Assembly: GCA_028023455.1 (NCBI GenBank)
Contig: JAQFVV010012416.1
Span: forward strand, 3,455,594-3,519,593
Reading direction: 5' to 3'
Length of the DNA stretch: 64,000 bases
Origin: Epiperipatus broadwayi
Taxonomy: Eukaryota > Onychophora > Udeonychophora > Euonychophora > Peripatidae
The notes beneath the pieces were generated by a model. That model ran no database searches. It was not told the origin of the DNA and saw nothing but the letters and a program-made list of their open reading frames with translations. Made by a program: the position numbers and the translations under genes. Numbering within the stretch: the first letter of the stretch is position 1; each line of letters starts with the position of its first letter. Below, piece after piece: positions 47,630-58,920 of the stretch.

Positions 47630-49135
47630 TCTTCTTCATCAACATCAACCATTATCAATCTGTTGCAGGATGAAGGTCTCTCTAAGTTCAACTCTTCAAT
47701 CTTTAGCTTCTCTTCTCCACATTACCCCTGCACACTTTTTTATTTCATTCATCCATCTCAGATGTGGTCTCTTTCTGGGTATTTTACAATTTCTTGGAAT
47801 CCAGTTTAAGATTTCAATTGTTCATCTATTATCATCTCTTCTAGAAATATGTCCAGCCCAACTTCATTTCAGTCTTTTAATTTTTCAATGTGGTCAGTAA
47901 CACCTGTTTGTTCTCTTATTCATATATTGCATTTTCGATCTCCTTATTACTCCCAACATGCATCTCTCCATACTTCTTTGAATGGTCTGAAGTCTCTGTT
48001 TTGCTCTTCTATTAAGTGTCCAAGTTTCAGATTCATAAGCAAGAATTTATAAAACACATTTATTAAAAACCTTCCTTTTCAAACACATAGGCATATTTTC
48101 TTTTAGTATCAAGTTATTTCTACCAAAAGCACTCCAAACGATTAATTTAATCCATTATGTTTCTATCTGTTTTAATAACCTGACCAAGGTATATGTAGCT
48201 GTTAACTTCTTCTAACTCATCATAATCAATCTTTATTTTCATATTTTGAAAAAATCCATTAAACATTACTTTACTCTTTTTAACATTTATCTTTAGTCCT
48301 ACTTTTATCTGATAACTCCTGCAACATTTCCTGCAACTCTAAAGTATTATTTTCAAAAACAACTACATCATCTGAAACATCTAAATGACTTAAATAATCT
48401 CCATTTATTTTACTTCTTTAGCTTCACATTTTAATTCACAAAATACTTCTTGCAGCACTGCTATAAATAGTTTTGAAGATATGGAGTTACTCTGTCTTAC
48501 ATCCTCTCAATGTTGACTTTCCCAGTAGCATTATGAAATCTAATTGTTGCTGTTGCATTTCTATAAATATTGTTTAAAATATGATAATATCCTAGATATA
48601 TACCTTGATGATCCAATGCTTTAATCACTGAAGAAATGTTTATAGAATCAAATGCCTTTTCATAATCTACAAATGCAAAGCATAATGGTGATTCATATTC
48701 ATTTGTCCTTTCTATAAGTTCTCTCAATACCTGTATATGATCTACTGTACTAAAACCACTTTTAAATCCAGCTTGTTCTCTTGGTTGGTGGATTTGCAAT
48801 GATCTCGTAGTAAAGTTGTAATTATCTTGGTAAAATTTTTGTATAAAACTGATAAAAGACTGATAGGTCTGTAATTTCTAATATCTTCTTTATCACCTTT
48901 TTTTAAATATTAATATTAATACTGACATTTTTCCAATCATCTGGTACATCTTTATCATTTAGACATTTGGTATATAACTTTGCTAAAAAAATTTATTTCT
49001 TCACCTGCTTCTTTTAATATATCAATTATAATTCCATCATTACCTGGAGCCTTTCCTTTCTTCATAAATCTAATTGCATGTCTCACTTCTTCATTTAAAA
49101 TTCTGGGCAATTTACTCTATGATCTAGAACAAAAC
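47630..49135 (-). pseudogene. RTE-like non-LTR retrotransposon, RT to 3' end
   Basis: The same family as 21340-22530 but extending further upstream. Minus-strand order: EEVRHAIRFMKKGKAPGNDG (about 49090-49030), [20 protein letters not shown] (about 48780), AFVDYEKAFDS (motif A, about 48680), NATATIRF, VRQ-S-SISSKLF (motif B, damaged), SDDVVVF (catalytic FADD changed to SDD, about 48370), and the tail AGHISRRDDNRW, IEILNWIPRN, HLRWMNEIKKCAG. An internal stop at about 48497 and several frameshifts make it non-functional. The endonuclease is absent. Confidence 0.85.
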
Positions 49136-51090
49136 ATTGTTCAGAATATCATAAGGATTCCATTTTAAAAGCTATAATTCTTTAATTGTAGAATCGGAAC
49201 TGGTTATGAAAGAGGGGTGCAGTGGGTGCAATGCTTCTGGGTCATGCTTATAAGGGACCACCATAACAAATTAAAAATATATATATTCAAGTTTAAAATA
49301 GCATAAAACCATAGATATATATTGGAAAGTAAAATTTTTGCTGAGTTTCAGCAATTCCTCTAACATACAGACAATACATAACATACAGTGTGAGATGCAC
49401 GGCATCTCATATAGAAGACTGCTCTGAAGAAGACTGCAGGTCAGTTGAAATGTAGGTGTATATATATATACAAATAAAGAGTTTGCTAAAAAGTGTTTGA
49501 AGCAGGTTGGATAAATTGTTTTAACAATAACAAAACTTAATACTTCTATATGTTTGCAATTACAATACCAAAAATTGATCTGTGAAAGTGCAAATTTATT
49601 CTGCATATTAGCAACAGGTGTCTTGTCACAGGCACAAAAAATGTTCATAGATTTTGGCATGCACTCAATAATTAATAAACTATAAGACATGGTATATAAT
49701 GGGGCATGCCTACAACTGCAAAATCAGTACAGCACAACTGCACAGGATGTAAAAAAGTCATTTTATGTTAACTTAATATTTACAGGAATTAACAATTAGT
49801 GATACTTTAGATATCACTATGTTATTTTGTTTGTTTGAGTAACCAAACTAAAAGCCTATTTGAATTTGATATCAATCCCAAAGATTCTCCAACAGCATAT
49901 TACTAGAATATTAAAAAGTAAGTATTTTACTTTTTTGTTAATTCAGTGGGAGATACATTTTTATTATTATTAGAGCTCATAATGTCCACACTAAGAAAGC
50001 ATCTTTCTAGGTGTCAAAAAAAAAATTAGAAGGAAAAAAAAGAAAAGATAAACTCAAAATCATAAATAGAACTGCATCCATGGCTATAAAATAAATCTGA
50101 CAATGAAATTGCTTCAACTTTGGCAGTTATGACTTAAATTTCAGTTTAGAGCAGGAAAATGAAAAGACAGTATAAAAGTTTGCAACCAAAATGGAGAATC
50201 TGTGGAAAACTTATTGAGTTGCCTGAAGAAGAAACATATTTATAGAAAAGTATTGGGAAAACGATATATAGTGTGGAAATGAAAATCTAGTGATAACAAA
50301 TGGCAATAATGATGATGATCAATTTAATATGTGATCCAGGTTTGTAGTCAAATGTTATAAGTGATACATTTAGATTTTTGTGTGTTACAACTGGGCCTAA
50401 TAAAGTAATCAAGATTTTTTCTTTAAGAATGCAGCTGGTAGATCATATTTTACTATATTAAAATGTCAAATGGTGAAACTCAGTTGTTAGTTTACTCAAA
50501 ATCTCAAGACTCATTATATTGAGTTTGTTGTCTATTGTTACCCAAAAGAAGAGAAAAAGATTAATCTACAGTTTATAGATGGTTTTAATAAATGGAGAAA
50601 ATTGTTATCTGTAATTTGAGATCACAAGCTTTCTGTTTAATACTTTAATCCTTTTACTTCTTAGCAAGAATTGTTAAAACAGCTTAATTTTTGTTCCAGT
50701 ATTGATAAATTAATATAAATAAAGAAATAGAACATGTTAAGTTACTATTCCAAAGAACAATATATGTGATTCTCTTTTCATCAAATAATAATCTGCCATT
50801 TCAAAGGTCTCAGAGCACCAAAGTTTAATGAAATTGTTAAGTAAATATGATCTTGTGCTAATAAATCATATAAATAGAATTAAAATCTGCAAAAAAGAAT
50901 TGTGTACTATTTGGCATATAGATTACAAGAGGAATTTGTTGCTGCTTTAGGTAATGAAGTACAGTACTTAATAAAATTAAAGAGAATATAAAAGCAGCCA
51001 CGTATTACAGTATCCGAATGGTTTGTACTCCTGATGTTTCTCACATGGAAGAAATATCAATAATTATTAATATGTAAATTTGTAGACAAA
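49136..51090. other. intron sequence; one family Y ribozyme relic
   Basis: At 49430-49462 (plus) CTGAAGAAGACTG-CAGGT-CAGTTGAAATGTAGG aligns with the Y motif at 34082-34113 (core CUGANGA kept, stem III changed). No second arm was found. A 139-codon open stretch at 49271-49690 (minus) crosses this relic and is rejected as a gene. The rest is featureless. Confidence 0.5.
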
Positions 51091-51403
51091 AAATCAATCA
51101 TTAATATGTAATTGTAATAACTACTCTTTCTTATTGCATTGCCAAATGTATACCATATAATACTAAATCATCCATGCACTTTACTACTGTTACACAATGC
51201 TTTATTTACCACTCTCTTTTACAGTTTATTAGGAGTTATAAAAGTTCTGAAGATTGTTGGGGCAATCAAAACTGTAAACCATAAAAGAGGGTGGTAAATA
51301 AAGCATTGTGTAACACTAGTAAAGTGCATGGATGATTTAGTATTATATGATGATATGTAATTATGATTAAATGAAAACTAATACACAAAAAATTAATCAC
51401 TAA
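51091..51403. mobile_element. Palindromic element (family Z, Y-related) with ribozyme relic
   Basis: Inverted arms at 51157-51234 and 51270-51347 are nearly identical (atactaaatcatccatgcac, acacaatgctttatttacca). The spacer at 51245-51277 reads CTGAAGATTG-TTGGGG-CAATCAAAACTGTA, a hammerhead layout with GAAA lost. Direct repeats acaaaaaatYaatcaYtaat at 51091-51110 and 51384-51403 flank it (2 of 20 mismatched), which is longer than the 14 bp seen elsewhere. Confidence 0.65.
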
Positions 51404-51649
51404 TGAATTATTTGTATGATTTATTGAAGTAATTGATAGTATTGGTGAAAGACTAGTCTTGCAGATTGGCCATGGGCTCATTCATTTCTGCCACTCTATC
51501 TTTTGTATCTTGTTCTATGGTTTGATCCTTTTCATATTTCTTCTCTGATTTGTAATTCCATTTTTTTGTTAGTCAACCCCTAGTTCATTTCTTTTTCCAC
51601 TCCTTTTACTTCTATCAGTCTTAGCGAGCTGTCCATTTTCCTTTCCTGA
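51404..51649. other. intron sequence, no recognisable feature
   Basis: Pyrimidine-rich on the plus strand. It may be the 3' continuation of the ORF1-like relic on the minus strand, but nothing is readable. Confidence 0.4.
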
Positions 51650-52900
51650 GTGTTACATTGATGAAATTTATTCTTTCTCCCTTTACATTCATTTCAAATC
51701 CTGGTCAGACAATCTCTGACCGGGTGCGTTCTTTTCTTATAAAAAAAAAAAACACTGTGGTGGTACTCCACAAAATGAGATCACCAATGGTGAGCTATCT
51801 GGTGCATGTACTGTGGAAATGTTCAGCGAGGATGTATCTTTCTTTAATGCAAAATTAAACATAGCCGTGTTTGTAAATACCAGAATTTTTGCTCTTTTTC
51901 CTGGAGATAACTGAATTGCAAAACATTGCCGAAATTGTTCCTTTGTAGATCGCTCTCTTTAAAGTTGATATAGCAGTTTTTTACTATTCCTGCCATAACC
52001 ACCAGTCTGTTCACGTTTATTTTGCATAGAATTTTTTCATTTAACAATAGTATGCTTTTCCCAAAAATCTTTTTTGCACACAATTATGAAATATGATTAT
52101 TAGCTACTTACTGTTCGGATAATTAAAAACCTTAATACACTGCCCCCCATAGTTTCTTGGTCTGCAGCATCTCATAAAAGTCTTCTATCAAGAAGTTGAA
52201 TAACTGGAATTGCTCATTTGTCACTGCTAAAATCATTGATTTTTCATTGTGATAATTTTGGAAGGATCTGTATAATTGAACTGGGATTGATGCATTAAAT
52301 GCATCGTTTATCCTGTTAAAGTTCTCAAGGTCAATAATTTTTTTGTCCCATTTTATTGTATTTTCCCCTTCAGGTTTTCATCTCCTTCCATTTAAGTCAA
52401 ATATATCGTTGTAGGCTTCTTGGATAACATTGTTTTTTGCTATGTCTCTATTTTCATTAGACTTTGGTTTTTGGAATAAAAAGTTTTTTTTTTCTTGGTT
52501 GCTGATTGTTGCTATTGGATATGTTAATAGATTTCTTTATATTATCCATTTTCCAAGTTTTTTTCTTCATTTTTATGTTCAGTAGTCCACTAGGAGTTTA
52601 TTTTAGTGTTTTCCTTTACTTCTAACATTTTAGAGCCTTCCATAATGTTTATGTCACTGTTTTTTTTCCCTCTTGCTCACTAACTTTGAATATAGAATGG
52701 TAAATTTCTTCTGAATAATTTCTTGTTGCTCTACTTTCTTTTCTTCTGAAAGTAGTTTCATCAATTTTTTTCTTCTTTGAGGCAGCTTTTGCTTCTTTAT
52801 GTTGTATTTTTCTTGAAGCAGTTCCCTCCATTTTCATTTTTATAACGATGTTGGAAACTTCTTCATTAATGTCAGACAACTTAAATTTTTTCTTCATCTT
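51650..52900 (-). pseudogene. possible retroelement ORF1 (gag-like) relic
   Basis: The minus strand opens with a lysine-rich stretch (MKKKFKLSDINEEVSNIVIK, then KEAKAASKKKK; 52897-52649). Further frames read WDKKIIDLENFNRINDAF, SIPVQLYRSFQNYHNEKS, and AGIVKNCYINFKESDLQRNN. It ends with QCFFFYKKRTHPVRDC, a CCHC-knuckle-like pattern with one cysteine lost. A basic N-terminus plus a terminal knuckle fits ORF1/gag of a LINE or other retroelement. Family not recognised. It lies downstream of the LINE at 53270-54600 on the same strand, the wrong order for one element. Confidence 0.35.
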
Positions 52901-53269
52901 TAGTTAAAAATTAAAGATAGAGTTCTTATCTTCAATATTAAGTGTAACTTTCACCTTTTCTCACTTAAAAGTCACTTTAATCCACTATTATTGGGGAGCC
53001 TAATACTAGCACTGTTTTCCCAGTTGCAATATATATTAGATAATAATTATAATAAACTTTTTCCAAGCATGCTAAATGCTTTAAAAAATTTATGTTGTCA
53101 AATATTATAGCAAGTGCATCTTCAATCAACCAACTGCATTTTCTACATTGAGTATTGAAAAGGGAATTGACATGGCCAAAAAAATCATATGATTAAATAC
53201 ATACATGATGCAATATATGTTCCTTTTTTTAATATTGTTATTTTTATCTTTGAAAAAAAATATGTTAGG

Positions 53270-54600
53270 CCCCCATAAAGATTCTTGCACCTATGCCCCT
53301 TTATAGAGAAAGCCACCCTTATCTAGATTCTTAACTTAACACATAAAAAAAAGATCTTAATTTGAATCTTAGGTAGCGAAACTATATCTTGAATTATTGG
53401 CAAGTCTGATTTACTTATTAGCTTTTTATAAATTTTCTGAGGTGACTTTACTTCTGTTATCTGGTAGAGGAATATGTTAATGATCAGAAAACCACTGCAA
53501 AGAAGTAGACTTGTATAAGTCAATAATATTTCTTATGGGAATATTTAATTCACTATCCAACAGTTTAGTGTGAAAATTTTTTTCTTCAAATAGAAGCATA
53601 ATATTCAGCAATAGAAAAAACTGATATTAACGAACTTGTCCATAAAATATTTGCATCACAAGCCCAATTAGTGTCAGTCATCTTTTCAAGGAATTATTCC
53701 TAGAAAATATTTTAGATCTAACCTTAGGTGAATGAAGAAAATAAGTTAAGTTATGGTCCAAGATCACTCTAAATAGAATGGTGTAGGATTGTATTTCAGT
53801 TTATTATTGCAAAAGATTATATTCAGATTATTGGTTGTTATTCTTATGCTTAGATGAAAAGTTAGGAATACTATCTTTGTTGGCTTATGAATAAAACCCC
53901 AGATTTTGAAAAAAAATTTCAATTTTTTCATATCCTTATTGGGTGTTCTTTTTAATTCAGGAAATAATCTCTTTTGTTAAATCAAATCTATATTATCAGA
54001 ATAAGTGAATTGCATATATGCTTTTAAAAATCACATATGAATTTATTAAATAAAATAGTTGAAAGAACTAAACTTAGAGATAGTCCATTCTACAAATTTT
54101 TTTAACCTAATATGATTACCTTGTCACTTGAATTTCTCTACTGAAAAGGAGTTTGTCAATTAAATTAATGATTTTTTTTATCATTTAGGGATTTAAAAAC
54201 TTTTAGATCATTTTACAGAACAGAATCATGAGTAAATATTAGATTGATTAGAAAAAATCTCATTTTTTAATGTAATTTGAGAACCTTTCTCAATTTAAGT
54301 TGCTAAAGATAAAATTTGTTCACAGCAACTATTTAAGTAGCCTAAACCCAGTTTTCTGGATATCAGTGCTTCTTAATTATTGGCAACCTTTTTGTTAATA
54401 TGATTCTTTCAAATGTCTTATAGGGAATACCAAATAACGATATTGCGTGATTATTTTTTGGATCAGTATTGTTGTTTTTTTAAGCCTATTATAGTTTTGC
54501 TTTTATGACAAATTTTTGAAATAGTTTCTGTATGAAATGAATAGTTTTACCAATCATGCTTTTACTTTAGATTCTACATTTTTTAAAAATTAGGGAAGCA
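53270..54600 (-). pseudogene. CR1/Jockey-like non-LTR retrotransposon relic
   Basis: Minus-strand fragments in family order: LFGIPYKTFERIILTRLLPI (fingers, about 54440; family RPI.LL...K..E..i..Rl), a badly broken palm, then QSYTILFRVILDHNLTYF, RNNSLKRMTDTNWACDANIL and SSLISVFSIAEYYASI (family: TnWGa....LR...LaLvyS.AEY.APvW). Next comes IPIRNIIDLYKSTSLQWFSD. The order is right, but the frames shift many times and no catalytic YADD is intact. 5' and 3' ends unresolved. Confidence 0.65.
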
Positions 54601-56409
54601 TACTATCGATCCTCATGACAAAAAAAAAGGACATATTCTTTAGCAGAACAATGTAAGATTATAGTCAGCAACCTATTTAGATTAGAAAAATAAAGTAAAA
54701 AATTATTGCAATTAGGATACCCAATTTATGGAAAATAATGATTTGGGCGGGTCTTTTAGGGGCAAAAATAAGAGAAAGCATTTCTTGATTATTATTTTGG
54801 CATGCATTAAGATTTAATCAAGAAACTTTTTTTTTTAATTTTTAATAAATTAATAGAAACTTATTTTCAAAATAAATTTTAAAAACTGCAATACTATAAA
54901 TAAATTTATATGCCCAAATGATGTTTATCTCTATTTTTGTTTTTCCCAGTTTATCAATTTTTTATGTAAGAGTAAACCATAAAACACAATTTATAGGCTT
55001 CAAAATAATTTCCATAATGTTAATGCTATAATAATGATTATCCATTAATTTATTTCACACTTGTATCCAATAATGTTCAATTATTATTAATTGATTAATA
55101 ATTAATATTCAATATTAGCTTTGACTATGATAATTGCATCATATATCAGTGATAGTAATTAATTACTTCTTTATAGATAAAAATATATTAAACAAGCAAA
55201 ACTCCACCATGTGATGTTTAGTGGATAAAAATATATAATGTAGTCACATGCATGAGGACATAAACAAAATGATAAAATAGCACAAGATGAATTATAGCTC
55301 AAAAAGCTACAATGATGAGACTACCAAGATGATATCTGTTGTCACTGTTAATTCTCAAAATATAATTTACACCTATTTTTAATAATATATTTCAACAATT
55401 TACATGTTATACATACAATAGCGGACAAAATATGTTAATAAACAGTCTTATACATAAATGTAATACAGTATTAGTTTTTTTTTTAAAAAAAAGGTCTCAA
55501 ATATTCAAAAAAATACCACATACTTCTCTTAAACATCCAAAAAATGTCCTATCATGCTGTCAGAAATTCATAAACTGTTATACAGATCTTGAATATTAAA
55601 AAAATATCATCTGTAGTTCTAACAATCCAACCCTGGTATAGAGAGATAGAAAATTTTATAGAGACTACATTTGCTAATCTTTAAAAAAACAATAAGCAAT
55701 CTAATTGGAAATAAATCATTATTAATATAGATATTTATTATATCCATACCTTATCCATATATTTTTTCAAATACAGCTATTGTAATAAATAAATAACTTT
55801 CCTTTGCAAAAATTACAAAAATAAATATAGTACGTAATTGAAGTTTTGTCTTTTCTTCCACCACGATGTAATCATTTCTCAAGCAATAATAATAAACTTT
55901 TTTTAAAAAAAATCAATTCTCAATATTTATTTTAAAAAAATAAAGTTTCTTTAAAACAACAGTCGTAAAAAAAATACAACACTGGAAATATTAAACACTA
56001 TCATTAGTTTTCAACCATTTTCTTTTAGATAGTTATTGTAGGCATCTGAAATTGTATAATTTAACAAAAAAAAAAACAACTTTCTTCCACTGGTAAATTC
56101 AAAAGTAACATTTTTTTAAAAAAACTTATAGCCTCGACGCTGGGCTGTCAAAACTGTAAGAAAAAACACTAAGTATGGAAATAATATACTGCATTATGTA
56201 AAGTGGAAATGAAAGTAGTTATTATTTATATTGTGAATAAAATCAATTCACAGAAAATAGTTAAGAATATTGTAGATCTATAAATTACAATATGAATAAA
56301 ATAATATTTAAGCGCCCTCTATAAGCTGTCATTCATAATATGTTTATTAACAAAACTTCAAATAAAGCATGTGTCATAACAATTAGATTCAAATTAATGA
56401 ATTACATAC
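54601..56409. other. AT-rich intron sequence; one ribozyme relic
   Basis: At 56125-56160 CTCGACGCTGGGCTGTCAAAACTGTAAG resembles the 3' half of the Y motif (stem II plus AAAACTGTA) and nothing more. No gene recognised. Confidence 0.45.
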
Positions 56410-56606
56410 CTAACACATTGGTGCCATCACTATATGCGAGTGCTCTTTTTGTAATCAATGGTATTTCAGTAGCATTGGCAGTGCTGTTCATTAATCCTAG
56501 AGGATCAGATATGTTTTGAAGTGGAACGAGATAAGGTTTGGAAGTTATATATATAGTTTTCACTTGTTGAAAACAAGCAGACAACAAGTTTTCAGGAAAC
56601 ATATTT
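56410..56606 (-). CDS. EAAT: EAAT (SLC1-family glutamate transporter), internal exon
   Basis: The first of the three visible exons (197 bp). Acceptor TTATTGCAG precedes 56606 and donor GTATGT follows 56410. The leading A completes a codon (Arg expected before NMFPENL). Translation runs NMFPENLLSACFQQVKTIYI, then a variable extracellular loop with three N-glycosylation sequons (NIS, NST, NAT), then YSDGTNVL, ending one base into Gly. NMFPENL..ACFQQ.KT and SDG.NVLG are EAAT signatures flanking the glycosylated loop of TM4. The final G joins GA of the exon at 28351 in frame to give GLICF. Earlier exons are not visible up to 64000. Confidence 0.95.
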
Positions 56607-57011
56607 CTGCAATAATAATAAAAAATAATAAATGTATATTTTTTTCTTTATTGAAACAGATTTAATACAACAAACATTCAATCTGCATTCATAAAATCAA
56701 GCAATCAAAAAAAAAAAGTACATGTATAAATAATCATTTTACTACGAAATTTCATATGCTATTATAAAATGAAGCGAGTTTAAATATTTTCATTTCATTA
56801 ATATAAAGAGAAAGATTTAAATGACAAATTTATTTGGAATATATATAATTTATTTTACTATGAATAAATGAGAACACATTCATATAGTAAATTCAGCAGA
56901 ATATTTAATAAATTCAATGTACAATATAATGCATAAATTAATAATTCATTTTTTTATATATGATAGCTAATAGTTTCTTTATATATGCAATCAAGAAGCA
57001 CTATAAACATG
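56607..57011. other. intron sequence upstream of the exon
   Basis: AT-rich. Only the acceptor tract of the exon and the left TSD of the following SINE (57000-57011) are recognisable. Confidence 0.6.
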
Positions 57012-57114
57012 CCTTTTTTTTCATGTGTCATAGCATAGGCCGGGAAGCGAACCCGCCAACCCGGGACAACCGCTTGCAAGGCAGCTGCGCTGACCACTCG
57101 ACCACCAACGCTTG
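57012..57114 (-). mobile_element. tRNA-derived SINE copy 6
   Basis: The minus strand reads tcaagcgttggtggtcgagt (A box), loop CTTGCAA, then GGGTTGGCGGGTTCGCTTCC (duplicated B-box start as in 7438-7528), and ends gctatgacacatgaaaaaaaa. The exact 12-bp TSD actataaacatg lies at 57000-57011 and 57115-57126. Confidence 0.9.
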
Positions 57115-57609
57115 ACTATAAACATGACTTATTGTCAGGTGGATGTAAGAAAAGTATCAGAAACAAAGAAAAGAAACGATTCATATATTGCTTTTATTGA
57201 TTTGGTCAAGGTATTCAATTCAGGTAATAGGATATTTCTATGGAATTCTTTGAGGTTAGTTGATTGTCCAGCAACATTTATTCATATTTTGTTTCTACAT
57301 GATGAAGTAAAGAGTTATTACTACAGGTAGAAATCAAGCATTTGAAATGAAACAATAATGTATATCTGCTCCAACACTATTTAATTTTTATGACAATGTT
57401 TTTTGGAATTATTTATAAGTGGCTTAATTAAACAGAGATCAAGATACAATACAAATTTCATAGTAGAATTTTTAATTTGAATTGATTAAAAGATAAAATG
57501 AGAATATCTGGATTTTATGTTGATGATAGTGCTATTTTTGCCAGCTTAAAGAATGATTTATAGAATATTCTTAATGTTTTAAAAGCAACATATAAAAATT
57601 TTGCTTTAT

Positions 57610-57655
57610 GTGATAGCATAAGAGATGGTGATCATGTGATGTTTAGTGGTTTGCT
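57610..57655. repeat. family F end fragment inside the LINE relic
   Basis: cataagagatggtgatcatg followed by tgatgtttagtggttt is only the outer tail of family F. It interrupts the LINE frame just before the INVQKKQTPVPYF-like region. No clear TSD (possibly tttgct on both sides). Confidence 0.6.
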
Positions 57656-58055
57656 AATTAATGTTCAAAAAAAACAAACTCCAGTTCCTTATTTTTCAAT
57701 TATGGAAACAAATTCCTTAGCAATATTTAGCTTGCATCATTATAAACTTGAAATGGTCTAAGATGTTGAATCGCTATGCAGATTCCAATGTTCTACTACT
57801 GTTATTAAATTAAAAGAATATTTAATCACAGGAAAATAACTCCTGCAGTTAAGTTATTTATATATAGGATTGTTATTTCCTCTAATTTATTGAGAGGAAG
57901 TGAAACTTGAACATCCTAATGACATAATATAAAGGCATTAGAAAAGTTTCACTTAAGAATACTCTCTAAAATTTTTAAAATACAATGGCAAGATTCTAAA
58001 ACCAATCAATATGTTCTTCAACTTGCTGGATGTGATACTACAAGGTCCACTATTA

Positions 58056-58489
58056 TAAGATCATGCCTTATTAAAACTTGTAAAACTCTCCATATAGTAG
58101 TACCACTTAGTGCAAACGAGAATGATCAATGGATGCCAGAAGGCTTCTGCATAAAATATCTATCTAGTACCTACTCATCCAATATCCCCAGACTTGTTTC
58201 TAGCTTGTGGCTTTTGTCAGTGAGGAGCCTTAGATGTGATCTAGGTGCAATGCTCTCAGATACAAGGCTCCTCACTGACAAAAGCCACAAGTTAGAAACG
58301 AGTCTGGAGATATTGGATGAGTAGGCACTAGATAGGGATTTTATGCACAAGCCTTCTGGCACCCAATCATTACTATGGCCTGCACTGAGTGGCACTACTG
58401 TATGGAAAGTTTTGCCTGTTTTAATAACAGTTATGAGCAGAATAAGAAATGGTAATCATATGATGTTTAGTGGTTTAAGATCATGCCTT
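58056..58489. mobile_element. Family F element, copy F8, inserted in LINE
   Basis: An exact 14-bp TSD, taagatcatgcctt, lies at 58056-58069 and 58476-58489. Removing one TSD and the 406 bp between rejoins the LINE protein in its expected order. Both inverted arms carry ribozyme motifs (58191-58220 minus, 58275-58304 plus), both with CTGACAA (G8 lost) and GAAAC followed by an AGTC or AAGTC site. The tail (ggtaatcatatgatgtttag) is only on the right. Confidence 0.92.
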
Positions 58490-58920
58490 CACTGCATTGG
58501 ACATAAAAAATGAACAAACAATGCAAGACATCCTAAAACATTTTATGGTGAACATGTCCATAGTTTTCATGGGAGAGGTAAATCCCATCGACGTTATAAG
58601 AGTTACATTCTAAATAAATGCAATGTGGGAAGATGTAGCAGTGGATATAATATATTGGAAAGTTACAAGTTGTCTGTTGAAGAAATTAAAAGGCAACATC
58701 ATAAAATATCAAGTAAACAGAAAAATGGACCAGCATGTTCCATATATGAAAGTATTTGTGGTACATAAAGTTTGTTTTTTAGAAGTTTGAATAGCTGTAT
58801 CTGTTTATGAATGGCAGTTTACTATTATTAAATAAAAGCAAAAAGTTTCATTGCTAATAATATAAAAAAAATATTAAAAATATATTTATCAAAAGAATGA
58901 ATTATAAAAAATGATTTGAT

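Larger units (their letters stand above)
57127..58760 (+). pseudogene. CR1/RTE-type LINE relic split by a family F insertion
   Basis: Readable parts in order: SYIAFIDLVKVFNSGNRIFL (motif A, aspartate kept), the LFNF region of motif B, then FYVDDSAIFASLK-like frames at about 57515 (catalytic YADD as VDD). Next come EKFHLRILSKIFKIQWQDSK, TNQYVLQLAGCDTTRSTIIR, and after the insertion SCLHCIGHKK, KTFYGEHVHSFHGRGKSHRR and LNKCNVGR. The C-terminal pattern (RiLgI.WqDk.tN..VL..aGc.s....I.r.qLRW.GHv.R) is well preserved. Many frameshifts and stops. A family F fragment (57610-57655) and a full copy (58056-58489) interrupt it. Confidence 0.8.

Noticed and set aside
49271-49690. 139-codon open frame on the minus strand
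   Set aside because: No family resemblance, and it runs across a family Y ribozyme relic; likely chance in AT-rich DNA.
157-57114. tRNA genes
   Set aside because: The tRNA-like sequences have target-site duplications, A-tails and damaged arms, so they are SINEs; no intact tRNA was found.
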